A DNA stretch of 42,642 bases from Planctomycetota bacterium (GCA_024275135.1 JAJRZS010000031.1:1-42642), one strand, 5' to 3'; numbered from the stretch's first letter, positions 1-7,559 are shown. A program made the numbers and translations. The notes: generated by a model not told the origin, from the sequence alone.

Positions 1-107
1 AGAAAGTCATGTTGTGGAATGTTCTTGGTACACCCTTGGCCGCTGCGTTGTTGGTTTTAGCCCTTGCCTGGTGGCGCGGGCGTCGTCGTCCCCAAATCGG
101 ATCATAG
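1..107 (+). CDS. C-terminal end of a GldG-type ABC-transporter-associated protein (5' truncated)
   Basis: An open frame enters from the window edge and stops at TAG 105-107. The visible residues form one hydrophobic helix followed by a basic tail rich in W and R (WWRGRRRP). GldG-family auxiliary proteins of gliding/ABC-2 type exporters commonly end in this way. The next gene starts 2 bp later and encodes a DUF4340 protein, the usual downstream partner of GldG-like genes, so the assignment rests mainly on context. Only about 34 residues are visible, so any membrane protein ending in a helix and a basic tail remains possible. Confidence 0.45.
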   Translation, partial: KVMLWNVLGTPLAAALLVLALAWWRGRRRPQIGS

Positions 108-109
108 TC

Positions 110-1240
110 ATGTCCAAATCCATTCGCTTTGCCCTTTTCACTCTCTGTGTGTTGGCGGCGGCCTGGTATTTTCATCAGCGCCAGGTCCCGGATGCGGTGG
201 AGAGTTCCGCACACACTTGGTTTCTGACCGACTTCCGCAAAGAAGTGAATCAATCGCAAAGGCTGCGGTTGGAAGTGTCGGCGGAGGAAATGCTAGAACT
301 GGACAAACATGGAGAACAGTGGGTAGTGCAAAGCCTCCATGACTACCCAGCGCTCGGCGACAAAGTGCGCGCCTTTTTGCGCCAACTGGCCTCCTTGGCC
401 AACGCAGAAGCCAAAACTTCCGATCCGCAGCGATTGGCCGCCTTGCAGTTGGATCCGGAGGGGGAAACCAAGCCCAAGCATGTGCAGGTATGGGCGCAAG
501 GGGAGACGCCTATTTTGGATTTGTGGTTAGGCAAGCAGAAATGGCAGCCTCAGCAGGGGGTGTATTTGCGGCGAGACGGCGAGGAGCAGAGCTATTACGC
601 GGAAGGTAGCTTGGCGCTTCCTTATCGTGCTTTGGATTGGGTGGAGTTGGAGTTGTTGAGCCTGCCCGCCACCAAGCTGCAGTCGGTTCGTTTGCAGGAT
701 GCGGATGGCCATGCGGAGTTCTTGTTTTTGGCGCCGGAGGACGAGAAAAAGGAGGGGGAGGAAGAGTCCACAGCCGCGGCAGAATGGCAGCGGCAAGGAG
801 GAGTGCCCGAGGGGCGGGTGTGGAAATCGCATCCCTTCCAGGCGCTGCGGGGAGCCCTTTCCTGGTTCCGCTTTGATGATGTGCTGCCGGCCAGCGACAA
901 GCAGTTTGCCGAGGCCCCAGAGCGGGAGCTAACCTGGACCACCGTCGACCATCAGGTGGTGCACATCCGCCTGTGGCCGGACCAAGCCGAGGGCCAAGGA
1001 GCGTGGTTGCAGCTGGAGGCTACTTTGGTTGAGGAGGAGGGCGCCGCGGCGCCGGAGTCGGCGGATAAACCACAGCCTGGGCGGGAAGAAGTGGAAAAAT
1101 GGCAGCAAAAATGGGCGGGATGGGCCTTTCATATGCCAAAATTCAAGGCCGATTTACTGCGCCAAGGCTTAGAGGACTGGCTGGAGCCCTTGCCGCAGGA
1201 GGAGGAGGCCGAGGCAGAGCAGGAAAAAAACCCGGAATAA
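110..1240 (+). CDS. DUF4340 domain-containing membrane-anchored protein
   Basis: This 376-residue protein starts at ATG 110, 2 bp after the preceding stop; an upstream in-frame extension would overlap the GldG-like gene and is not needed. Residues 1-20 form an N-terminal membrane anchor (MSKSIRFALFTLCVLAAAWY). The rest is a periplasmic mix of beta strands with the short repeated-unit look of DUF4340, including a middle segment around WLGKQKWQPQQGVYLRR that fits the family's typical 'Y.r..g...y' pattern. The C-terminus is very acidic (EEEAEAEQEK). DUF4340 proteins usually follow GldG and an ABC-2 permease and are thought to be accessory parts of that exporter; the substrate is unknown. It is co-transcribed with the truncated upstream gene. 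Confidence 0.7.
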   Translation: MSKSIRFALFTLCVLAAAWYFHQRQVPDAVESSAHTWFLTDFRKEVNQSQRLRLEVSAEEMLELDKHGEQWVVQSLHDYPALGDKVRAFLRQLASLANAEAKTSDPQRLAALQLDPEGETKPKHVQVWAQGETPILDLWLGKQKWQPQQGVYLRRDGEEQSYYAEGSLALPYRALDWVELELLSLPATKLQSVRLQDADGHAEFLFLAPEDEKKEGEEESTAAAEWQRQGGVPEGRVWKSHPFQALRGALSWFRFDDVLPASDKQFAEAPERELTWTTVDHQVVHIRLWPDQAEGQGAWLQLEATLVEEEGAAAPESADKPQPGREEVEKWQQKWAGWAFHMPKFKADLLRQGLEDWLEPLPQEEEAEAEQEKNPE

Positions 1241-1266
1241 AGGAGGAAGCTAGCCCTCCTATCCTT

Positions 1267-1330
1267 GACCGAACATCGGTCGTTCTTATGATGTTGCCTA
1301 CGCGGACACCGCCACTAACGGGACGGTGTC
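1267..1330 (+). other. Intergenic inverted repeats between the DUF4340 and HEAT-protein genes
   Basis: Two dyads lie in the 138-bp gap. GACCGA-ACA-TCGGTC (1267-1281) is followed by GTTCTT and could be a weak terminator for the transporter operon. GACACCG at 1305-1311 pairs with CGGTGTC at 1324-1330 around a 12-nt spacer and could be an operator or hairpin in the leader of the next gene. Neither has a long T-run, so the roles are uncertain. Confidence 0.3.
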
Positions 1331-1378
1331 ACGTAAATCCCTTGCTTTACCCGAGCCCACCCAAAACCAGGGTAGAAA

Positions 1379-3376
1379 ATGAGCCTCATTCGGACATCGG
1401 CGCTGCGCCTCTTCCTAGGTGCCACCTTCTTTGCTGTCACCGCCACCTTTGCGACCGCCCAAGATTCTCAGCAACTGCTCGACCAGGGCATTGCTGCGTA
1501 TCATCAAGGCAATTTCGAAGCCGCTAAGGCTAAGTTTCGCGAAATCGTCGCTTCCAACCCCACCAATGCGGATGCTTTGCAGATGCTCCACCATTCGGAG
1601 GATGCCCTGTTAGAGCTTCTCGTCGAAGGCGGCGAGTTCGAGGCTTTCGCCCGTGAGATTTTGGCTGCAGCGCGCAGCGAAGGTCGAGAGGCGATGCGGG
1701 ATATGGATGCTGCGGCTCAACTGGCCGAGGGTTGTTTCTCCGATTCCTACTCCGACCGCGCCCAGTCCATTTTTGCGCTAGGCCAAAAGTTTGGTCCTTT
1801 CAGCACCGTGCCTTTGGTTAACGCTCTGGGCGATGCCAAAGAAAGCCGCCGTTTGGCCGCCATTTACGCCCTGTCGCGGATGGGTTCGAATGCGGTGTTG
1901 CCTTTGTTGGCGGCCACCCATTCCACCAACACCGAAGTGCGCTTGAACGCCTTGCATGCCCTCAACGCTTTGGGCGATGCGCGCACCCATGCACGGATTG
2001 CCGACATGGCGATGAACGATGGTGATGGCAGTGTGCAAGCTCTGGCAAGTTCCATTGTTGCGGGTGCAGGCATGGATCCTGCGCGTATGCTGCTCGAGCA
2101 AGGCATGGCCTACTTCGCCCACGACATGGAGATGGGCTTAAGTCCCACCGAAAATTATGGTGTACTGTGGACCATCGATGGCCGCAAACTGCAGTTCTAT
2201 GATGTGCCGCAATCCTTGGTGGAGTTGGAGCTGGCCAAGCACAATCTCCTGCGCGCCATGGATTTGGGAGCCGACGGGGCGCAGTGGCGTCTGGGCTTGG
2301 TTTACGCGTCGGAGGTGGCCGTGTTGCAGGGGCTGGTCGAAGGCGGTGCTGATTTGGGCGAACAGCTCGCAGCACAAAACAACGCCATGCTCACCCTAAA
2401 TCACCATGCCTTGGATATGGCTTTGTCCGAGGCCGTGAGCACCCAACAAGCGGCTGCCGCCGAGGTGCTGATTGCCGCCCTGGATGGCGCTGGAGAGCAT
2501 GCCTGGGATAGCCTCAAGCAAGCTTTGCAAAGCGAAATCCCTAGTGTCAGCCTCAGTGCTGCCATCGCCTTGGCCCACCAGGGGGATTACAGTGCCGCCG
2601 TCCTCGACCGTTTGGCTTCGGCTTTGCGCCTGGATGCCCAACGCGTGGTGCATATCATCGATGGCAATGCTGACCGCGCCCAAGCTTTGGCTTACGACTT
2701 GGCGCAAAGCGGGGTAGATGCTGTTATCGCTGCCGATGGCGCCGCTGGCTTGGTCAACATGCATCTTGGCCTTAACGTGGATGCCTTCGTCATTGCCGAC
2801 CCGCTGCCCGATCTTTACGCTGGCCGCGTGCTGAAGAGCTTGCGTATGGATGCACGTTTTGGTTCCACTCCGGTATTTGTACTCGGCAACGACAACACCG
2901 GCGATTTAGATGCGCAAGTGGTGGATAGCGTCGACGCAAGCACCATCATGGATAGCTTCCAAGAGTTGGATCATCAGCGCCAACGCTACATCGCCATCGC
3001 CACTCAAGCCGCAAAGGCGCTGGCCCATGCGGCGCATGATGGCCAACTAGGTATGGCCAACTCTGCGATGGTGGATGCTCTTGGCCGCGCCGACAGCATC
3101 GCTCGCTACGCCGCCCATGGCCTCGGTTTTGCTGGCGATGCCTCTGCCGCTCCGGCTTTATTGATGGTGGTGGAAAACACTTCCCGTAGTTCGGAAGTTC
3201 GCGTGGCCGCTGCCGAAGCTCTGGCCAATCTTTTCGCTCGCAGTGGGGTGGCCGTGGATACGGCAGCCTTGCAGTCGGCGATGACGGAAGGTGATCCGGC
3301 CCTGTCGGAAGCCTGCGCGCGCACCATTGGCGTGATGGGCGGCGGACATCTTTCCGCTGGCGTCAGCGTTCAGTAA
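1379..3376 (+). CDS. Secreted TPR/HEAT-repeat protein with a receiver-like domain
   Basis: A 665-residue protein. Residues 1-28 are a Sec signal peptide with a likely cleavage after TFATA-Q. A TPR-like pair follows (about 30-75: LLDQGIAAYHQGNFEAAKAKF). Next come alpha-helical HEAT/PBS-lyase repeats at about 135-245 (PLVNALGDAKESRRLAAIYAL) and again at about 555-655. Between them, about 420-515, is a segment with the alternating beta/alpha layout of a response-regulator receiver (VVHIIDGNADRAQALAYDL, then DAFVIADPLPDLYAGRVL, then TPVFVLGND). If the protein is exported, this domain cannot be phosphorylated in the usual cytoplasmic way and probably serves as a scaffold. The gene stands alone and ends at a strong terminator. 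Function unknown; HEAT repeats suggest protein binding. Confidence 0.6.
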   Translation: MSLIRTSALRLFLGATFFAVTATFATAQDSQQLLDQGIAAYHQGNFEAAKAKFREIVASNPTNADALQMLHHSEDALLELLVEGGEFEAFAREILAAARSEGREAMRDMDAAAQLAEGCFSDSYSDRAQSIFALGQKFGPFSTVPLVNALGDAKESRRLAAIYALSRMGSNAVLPLLAATHSTNTEVRLNALHALNALGDARTHARIADMAMNDGDGSVQALASSIVAGAGMDPARMLLEQGMAYFAHDMEMGLSPTENYGVLWTIDGRKLQFYDVPQSLVELELAKHNLLRAMDLGADGAQWRLGLVYASEVAVLQGLVEGGADLGEQLAAQNNAMLTLNHHALDMALSEAVSTQQAAAAEVLIAALDGAGEHAWDSLKQALQSEIPSVSLSAAIALAHQGDYSAAVLDRLASALRLDAQRVVHIIDGNADRAQALAYDLAQSGVDAVIAADGAAGLVNMHLGLNVDAFVIADPLPDLYAGRVLKSLRMDARFGSTPVFVLGNDNTGDLDAQVVDSVDASTIMDSFQELDHQRQRYIAIATQAAKALAHAAHDGQLGMANSAMVDALGRADSIARYAAHGLGFAGDASAAPALLMVVENTSRSSEVRVAAAEALANLFARSGVAVDTAALQSAMTEGDPALSEACARTIGVMGGGHLSAGVSVQ

Positions 3377-3408
3377 GATACGCAGCCTCACGGGCTTCGT
3401 CCGACCTT

Positions 3409-3446
3409 GAGCCGGTCTGCTGCTACGGTGGACCGGCTCCTTTTTT
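3409..3446 (+). terminator. Rho-independent terminator after the HEAT-repeat gene
   Basis: GAGCCGGTC at 3409-3417 pairs with GACCGGCTC at 3431-3439 (9 bp, 13-nt loop) and is followed by C and six T. The T-run ends at the base before the tRNA, so the upstream transcript is ended just ahead of tRNA-Thr. Confidence 0.85.
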
Positions 3447-3521
3447 GCCAGAGTAGCTCAGGGGTAGAGCACCGCTTTCGTAAAGCGGCGGCCACGAGTT
3501 CAAATCTCGTCTCTGGCTCCA
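3447..3521 (+). tRNA. tRNA-Thr (anticodon CGT)
   Basis: A full cloverleaf is visible. The acceptor stem is GCCAGAG with CTCTGGC, the D stem GCTC with GAGC, and the anticodon stem CCGCT with AGCGG around loop TTCGTAA. The T arm is ACGAG-TTCAAAT-CTCGT, then discriminator T and an encoded CCA. Anticodon CGT reads ACG (Thr). Without CCA the gene ends at 3518. Confidence 0.95.
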
Positions 3522-3524
3522 TGC

Positions 3525-3557
3525 ACCCGCATGTTTTCGAACATGCGGGTTTTTCTT
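3525..3557 (+). terminator. Terminator downstream of tRNA-Thr
   Basis: ACCCGCATGTT (3525-3535), loop TTCG, AACATGCGGGT (3540-3550), then TTTTCTT. This is an 11-bp perfect stem with a stable UUCG tetraloop and a T-rich tail. The stop codon of the converging gene lies inside the tail. Confidence 0.9.
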
Positions 3558-3927
3558 ATGGAGAACTCGGCAAAGCGAGGGGGGAAATGGTGGGCACCAA
3601 AGTGGCGTCAAAACCATTTTCCGCCTGCTCGATGGTGCGTTGCAAGATTGCGGGGGTGACTTCCTGCGGAAGGTAGGAAACGGTGACGCGTTGTTCGGCA
3701 AGATCCCAGACGACCGCCTGGACTCCATCTAGCTCCTTCAGAGCCTTGGAGATGGCATCCGGTCAGCCCATTCAGGTGCCGCCTGTTGGCCCCTGCTCCA
3801 TGCCGCCGACCTGGAACTGCACTTGGGCCAGCAATGGGGTGGCAGCGACGGTAGGACTGCTACAGGCTGCCAGCATGGAAGCACCAATCGCAAGCAAAAG
3901 CAGGAGGGGAAAAAGGTGCAGACGCAT
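3556..3927 (-). CDS. HMA-fold metal-binding lipoprotein, probable selenoprotein with a UxxU motif
   Basis: ATG 3927 opens a frame that encodes a lipoprotein signal (LLLLAIGASMLAAC, acylated Cys at residue 22). It then runs into the HMA core (VQFQVGGM) and continues past two in-frame TGA codons, 3772-3774 (residue 52) and 3763-3765 (residue 55), to TAA 3556-3558. The readthrough product is 123 residues. After the TGAs the sequence is clearly HMA-like: DAISKALKELDGVQ, then QRVTVSYLPQEVTPAILQ. In normal HMA proteins the loop before this helix is CxxC; here it is U-M-G-U, preceded by an extra GPTGGT stretch. A hairpin placed like a bacterial SECIS follows the second TGA. The gene starts 9 bp after arsC, suggesting metal or metalloid capture in the periplasm. 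The alternative is a pseudogene with two stops exactly at the metal-ligand codons. Confidence 0.75.
3717..3762 (-). promoter_or_regulatory. Candidate bacterial SECIS hairpin
   Basis: In the mRNA, directly after the second UGA, CC+GGA (3762-3758) pairs with UCC+GG (3722-3717, with one bulged A). After a 2x2 internal loop, CCAUCU (3755-3750) pairs perfectly with AGAUGG (3730-3725). An alternative upper stem is CUCC with GGAG, which leaves an 11-nt apical loop AAGGCUCUGAA containing a GG. The loop begins about 15-18 nt after the second UGA and about 25 nt after the first, which fits the known distance for SelB-dependent bSECIS elements. Folding was done by eye. Confidence 0.6.
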
Positions 3928-3936
3928 GTCCGCATC

Positions 3937-4350
3937 CTAAGCGCGCGCCGCCCAGCGCTCGAGCTTACTGCGGATTTCTTCGCGTGCCTGGCGGAATTGG
4001 GCGAGCAAGGTGGCATCGTCGGCGGCTGGGCGGGCAGGATCGGCGATAGGCCAATGCAAGTGCGGCACTTGCGCCAAAGGGGCGGGGCAGACCTCGTCGG
4101 CGCAGAGGGTGATGACCAAATCCACAGATTGCGGGTCGATGGCCGCGACCGAAGTCGAGCGGTGGTGGTCCAGAGAAATGCCCACCTCCTGCATCACTTG
4201 TCTGCTGAGGGGGTGCACTTGCGTGGGCTGGCTGCCGGCAGACAACACCGTCATCAGCTGGCCAAACATATGCCGGGCCCAAGCTTCCGCCATTTGGCTG
4301 CGGGCGGAGTTGGCCACACAGAGGAACAACACGCGCTTGGGTGGCTGCAT
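3937..4350 (-). CDS. arsC: ArsC-type arsenate reductase, low-molecular-weight phosphatase fold
   Basis: A 137-residue cytoplasmic protein. It opens with the P-loop FLCVANSARSQMAEA, giving Cys11-x5-Arg of the LMW-PTPase/ArsC superfamily. A later redox pair, LCADEVCPAP at about residues 82-87, matches the two resolving cysteines of thioredoxin-coupled arsenate reductases, though the spacing is slightly shorter than in classical members. This favours As(V) to As(III) reduction over phosphotyrosine hydrolysis. It lies 5 bp after the upstream frameshifted gene and 9 bp before the HMA lipoprotein, so the three are likely co-transcribed. No ArsB/Acr3 efflux gene is visible here, so its part in arsenic resistance is unproven. 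Confidence 0.8.
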   Translation of the reverse strand: MQPPKRVLFLCVANSARSQMAEAWARHMFGQLMTVLSAGSQPTQVHPLSRQVMQEVGISLDHHRSTSVAAIDPQSVDLVITLCADEVCPAPLAQVPHLHWPIADPARPAADDATLLAQFRQAREEIRSKLERWAARA

Positions 4351-4355
4351 GGGAC

Positions 4356-4768
4356 TTACCCGAAGACCACAGGTTTGCCCTCGCGGTTGAAGGCTAGGTA
4401 GGCCGAGAGATCGCCGCCAGTGACAACGTCATTCGCCATCACCTTGAGTGGCTCCTCGGCATCCTCAGAGGTGGGCATGTTGCCGTCTTCGCCGCTGAGA
4501 GCCGCAATCAGCACCAAATCCCATGGCTCACCCATTTGTTCGGATTCTGCCACCAGGGTGGGGAAGTCTTGGAGTTCTTCCACAGCCTTGTCGGTGCAAA
4601 TGATAGGGACCAGTGGCCACCTTGGCCCTGAGCAAAGCGCTCGGCTTCTTCGACAGAGGCATCTTTGGGCAGAGAAACCTGGAGGAAGACGAAGAGGAGA
4701 CGCTGGGGCTCCGGTTGCAGGGCCGCCGCTTCGAGCAAGGAGGGGAAGTCGGTGATGGAAACAGTCAC
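4356..4768 (-). pseudogene. Small conserved protein of the family often labelled 'ribonucleotide reductase subunit alpha', broken by a frameshift
   Basis: The N-terminal part from GTG 4768 reads ITDFPSLLEAAALQPEPQRL and continues to AERFAQGQGG. The C-terminal part, in another frame, reads LVPIICTDKAVEELQDFP and ends VVFG before TAA 4356. Together they match the full layout of a roughly 135-residue family known in many bacteria; its common database name is probably a misannotation and its function is unknown. The frames meet near 4610-4620, where one base appears to be missing: GGTGGCCACTGG would restore the frame as GGC-CAC-CTG. No slippery heptamer is present, so programmed shifting is unlikely. 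A sequencing error or recent inactivation are the main options. It lies 22 bp after the response-regulator gene. Confidence 0.6.
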
Positions 4769-4774
4769 GCGCAG

Positions 4775-4780
4775 ATTCTA
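4775..4780 (-). promoter_or_regulatory. -10 element for a possible leaderless transcript
   Basis: TAGAAT lies exactly 6 bp upstream of GTG 4768 on the minus strand, placing the expected transcription start on the start codon. The same TAGAAT-N6 to N8-start arrangement occurs before elbB, tex and lgt. No clear -35 box is seen. Confidence 0.4.
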
Positions 4781-4790
4781 AGCGCCTGTG

Positions 4791-6176
4791 CTAGGGAGTG
4801 TCGCGATGTCCGAGCTTGCTTTGCAAAGTGGTGCGCGGAATACCTAGCAATTTGGCGGCGGCGGATTGACTACCGCCGGTTTGCTCCATGGCCCAATCGA
4901 CCACCGCCATTTCGAATTCATGGACCAAATCGGGCAGAGACAGGTTGGTTTGGCCTTGCAGTTGGAGTTGAAAGGCTCCTTGCGCCTTTTCTCGATGCAG
5001 GAAGTTCGGCAGGCTGGAGCAATCTACCTGCGTGGAAGTGGCCAAGACAAAGGCCGACTCCATGGCCCGGCGTAGCTCGCGCACATTGCCTGGCCAGCGG
5101 TACTGGCGCAAGAGTTGGGCGGCATCCGGGGCCAGGGATTTGGCAGGTACGCCTTCTTGGGCCGCGGCAAGGCGGAGGAAGTGGTCGGCGAGGAGCAGGA
5201 TGTCGTCGCCGCGTTGACATAGCGGGGGCAAGTTAATCTCTAGGCCGCGCAAACGGTAGAACAAATCAGGGCGGAAGCGATGGGCTTCGACGGCTTGTTC
5301 TAAATCGACTTTGGTGGTGGCGATGACGCGCACGTCCACATGGATTTCGTCAGTGGAGCCGACTCGGCTAATGGTGCCTTCCTGCAATACCCGTAACAAC
5401 TTCACCTGCAACTCGGCGGGCAAATCGTCGATGTCGTCGAGGAGCAAAGAACCGCCATTGGCGCGTTCAAAACTCCCGATGCGGCGCTCATTTGCACTGG
5501 TGAAGGAACCGCGCTCATGGCCGAAGAATTCGCTTTCCGCCAGTTCGCGGGGGATGTTGCCACAACCAACGGCAATGAAGGGAGCTTCGGCGCGACGACT
5601 TTGCTCATGCAGGGCACGGGCGACCACTTCTTTGCCGGTGCCGGTTTCGCCGGTAATCAAAACCGGGACTTGGTGGTCGGCAAAGGTGGCGATGCGCTGC
5701 CTTACCACTTCCAGGCCGGGGGAGGCGCCAATGAGACCAAAAGTTTGGCGGCGGTCGGCAACCAAACCGCGCAGCTCTTCCAGCTCGGCGGCGGTGGCTT
5801 TTTCGCGCGCCAAACGGGCGAGTCGTAATTCAAGTTCTTCAAATTGAAAGGGCTTGGTGAGAAAATCCGAGGCCCCCATTTGCATGGCCGCGACCGCAGT
5901 TTCCACGGTGCCATAGGCGGTCATTAAAATCACCTCGAGGTCGGGGCGATCTTGGCGCAGGCGCTCCAAAAATGCCAATCCATCCATCCCGGGCATGCGC
6001 AAGTCGGTGAGCACCACATCTACCGCCAAACCATCGGCGAGCATTTTGAGCGCGGCGAACGGGCTATCGGCAGAAGATGTGGCGTAGCCGTTATCTTCCA
6101 GCTGACGGGCCGTGGTGATGCGGCTTAGTTTGTCATCGTCGACAACCAAGATGCGGAAGCCGGAGGTTTCACTCAT
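4791..6176 (-). CDS. NtrC-family sigma-54-dependent response regulator
   Basis: 461 residues. The receiver domain is at 1-120 (acidic VVDDD at 11-15, phosphoacceptor Asp58 in VVLTDLRMPG, Lys108 in FLTKP). The AAA+ domain is at about 145-385: Walker A GETGTGKE 176-183, the sigma-54 contact loop as GSFTSA 223-228 instead of GAFTGA, and Walker B LLLDDID 244-250 with Asp instead of the usual catalytic Glu. Arginine-finger region FRPDLFYRL follows at about 301. The Fis-type helix-turn-helix is at the C-terminus (SQSAAAKLLGIPRTTLQSKL). ATG 6176 is preceded by AGGAGG. The kinase gene lies 12 bp upstream. Its likely target is the sigma-54 promoter at 10336-10350 with dyads at 10457-10492, at the head of its own operon. 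Confidence 0.9.
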   Translation of the reverse strand: MSETSGFRILVVDDDKLSRITTARQLEDNGYATSSADSPFAALKMLADGLAVDVVLTDLRMPGMDGLAFLERLRQDRPDLEVILMTAYGTVETAVAAMQMGASDFLTKPFQFEELELRLARLAREKATAAELEELRGLVADRRQTFGLIGASPGLEVVRQRIATFADHQVPVLITGETGTGKEVVARALHEQSRRAEAPFIAVGCGNIPRELAESEFFGHERGSFTSANERRIGSFERANGGSLLLDDIDDLPAELQVKLLRVLQEGTISRVGSTDEIHVDVRVIATTKVDLEQAVEAHRFRPDLFYRLRGLEINLPPLCQRGDDILLLADHFLRLAAAQEGVPAKSLAPDAAQLLRQYRWPGNVRELRRAMESAFVLATSTQVDCSSLPNFLHREKAQGAFQLQLQGQTNLSLPDLVHEFEMAVVDWAMEQTGGSQSAAAKLLGIPRTTLQSKLGHRDTP

Positions 6177-6188
6177 GATGGCCTCCTA

Positions 6189-7559
6189 TCATGCCGTCGG
6201 CCTCACTGGCAGGCGAAGGGTGAATACGGTTTCTCCGTTGGGGGCGGTGGTTGCGTCGATGGTGCCGCCATGTTCCTCAACCACCCGCTGCGCCATGGCC
6301 AGGCCCAAACCCGAGCCTTCGCCGACCGATTTGGTGGTGAAGAAAGGGTCGAATAGACGCTCCATTTCCGTTTCAGGTAGGCCTTCGCCACTATCGCGGA
6401 CTTCCAGCACCACGCGATGATTGGTGCGGTCATGGTGAGTGCAAATGGTGACCGCACCTCCATCGCGACAGGCATGGACGGCGTTGTCGAGCAGGTTGAT
6501 CAGGATCTCACCGAAGCGTTCACTGTCGAGAGGGATCGTTGGCAGCGGAGAAAGTTGGGTGCGCACGGTGACTTGGGTGCGGTTGAGCCGTGGATCGATA
6601 TAGGCGATGGACTCTTGGATTAGTTCGTTGAGTTGGGTGGGGCGAAGGGTGATTTCTCGATCGCGGGTAAGCGTGAGTAGGCGCTTGGTGACGTTTTCGA
6701 TGCGCTGCAACCCTTCTTCCATCAAATCCAAGACCTCTTTGGTTTCCGCATTGTCGCCCAATGCACTGCGACGGAGAAAATCCACGCAGTTGAGAACGCC
6801 ATGCAAGGGGTTGCGTACGGTGTGGGCGACGCCAGCGGAAAGTTCGCCGATTCGCACTAGGCGTTCGCGGGATAAAAGAATGCGTTGTTGCTCGCGCAAA
6901 TCTTTTTCTGCGCGGTAACGTTGGCGGTCGACCGAGGAAACGAAAAGGATGACGCCAAGCAAGGTGAGGCCGAAAGCGAAAAGATAGCCTACCAAGTAAA
7001 GCGGCGAACGCCAGAGTTCACCAACGGTGCCGCTATCGTGGCCGAGTAGCAAAGAAAAATGAGGAATCCAGCCTGCGGCCTCCGCGACAACGGTGGTACC
7101 AAATAAAACAAATGCTAGTAAACCAAAGAGCAAGGCCACGCGGCGTGGAAACAGCATGGTGCCCAAAACCATATGGAAGACATAAAAGAAGGCGAAGGGA
7201 TTTTCTACCCCTCCGCTCCAATGTAAGGTCATCGTGAACAAGCAAAGATCCACACTGATTTGCAGAGCCAAGGCTGTGTCTTTGCGTCGTGCTAAGCCTT
7301 CCTCGGAGCCGGCAACAAAGGAACCCAAGCCATGTTGGTAGGCCAAATTGATCACCGCCATCATGAGCGCCACCAACATCAAGGGGCCGGGAGCGAGTAT
7401 CCAGCCAAAGCCGATGGCGAAGGCGGTGGCCACGGCAACACCGGCAACCGCCACCCAGCGCAGCTGGATTAGCCAGGCGTTACGACCTTGCAAACGAGGG
7501 AACCCGTCGGCCTCATAAGCGGGGCGGCTGGGCTTCTGTTTGCGCGGCGCCTCGGTCAT
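6189..7559 (-). CDS. Membrane-bound sensor histidine kinase
   Basis: 456 residues. About six hydrophobic helices span 30-210 with no recognisable periplasmic or PAS sensor domain, so the signal may be sensed in the membrane, for instance the redox or quinone state. A short linker leads to HisKA with the H-box ELSAGVAHTVRNPLHG (His246). The HATPase domain shows the N-box LINLLDNAVHA, G1 RDSGEGLP, F-box LFDPFFTTK and G2 GEGSGLGLAMAQ. Its start overlaps the end of the NHL-lipoprotein gene by 4 bp, and the sigma-54 response regulator follows 12 bp later. Kinase, regulator and cytochromes are thus transcriptionally linked, suggesting that the pair senses the state of the cytochrome module it controls. 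Confidence 0.9.
   Translation of the reverse strand: MTEAPRKQKPSRPAYEADGFPRLQGRNAWLIQLRWVAVAGVAVATAFAIGFGWILAPGPLMLVALMMAVINLAYQHGLGSFVAGSEEGLARRKDTALALQISVDLCLFTMTLHWSGGVENPFAFFYVFHMVLGTMLFPRRVALLFGLLAFVLFGTTVVAEAAGWIPHFSLLLGHDSGTVGELWRSPLYLVGYLFAFGLTLLGVILFVSSVDRQRYRAEKDLREQQRILLSRERLVRIGELSAGVAHTVRNPLHGVLNCVDFLRRSALGDNAETKEVLDLMEEGLQRIENVTKRLLTLTRDREITLRPTQLNELIQESIAYIDPRLNRTQVTVRTQLSPLPTIPLDSERFGEILINLLDNAVHACRDGGAVTICTHHDRTNHRVVLEVRDSGEGLPETEMERLFDPFFTTKSVGEGSGLGLAMAQRVVEEHGGTIDATTAPNGETVFTLRLPVRPTA

Noticed and set aside
1962..2764. Minus-strand open frames inside the HEAT-repeat gene
   Set aside because: Mirror frames of a coding region with no recognisable domain or ribosome binding site.
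3738..4016. Open frame on the minus strand over the selenoprotein and the arsC end, about 92 residues
   Set aside because: It is a shadow in another frame with Cys/Arg/Pro-biased composition and no domain. The HMA frame with two TGAs explains the region better.
3823..4401. Plus-strand open frame of 192 residues across arsC
   Set aside because: It is antisense to a clear ArsC-type gene, with low-complexity His/Arg composition and no start signal.
4605..4625. Programmed -1 frameshifting in the small conserved gene
   Set aside because: No X-XXY-YYZ slippery heptamer in frame and no clear downstream stem; a lost base is simpler.
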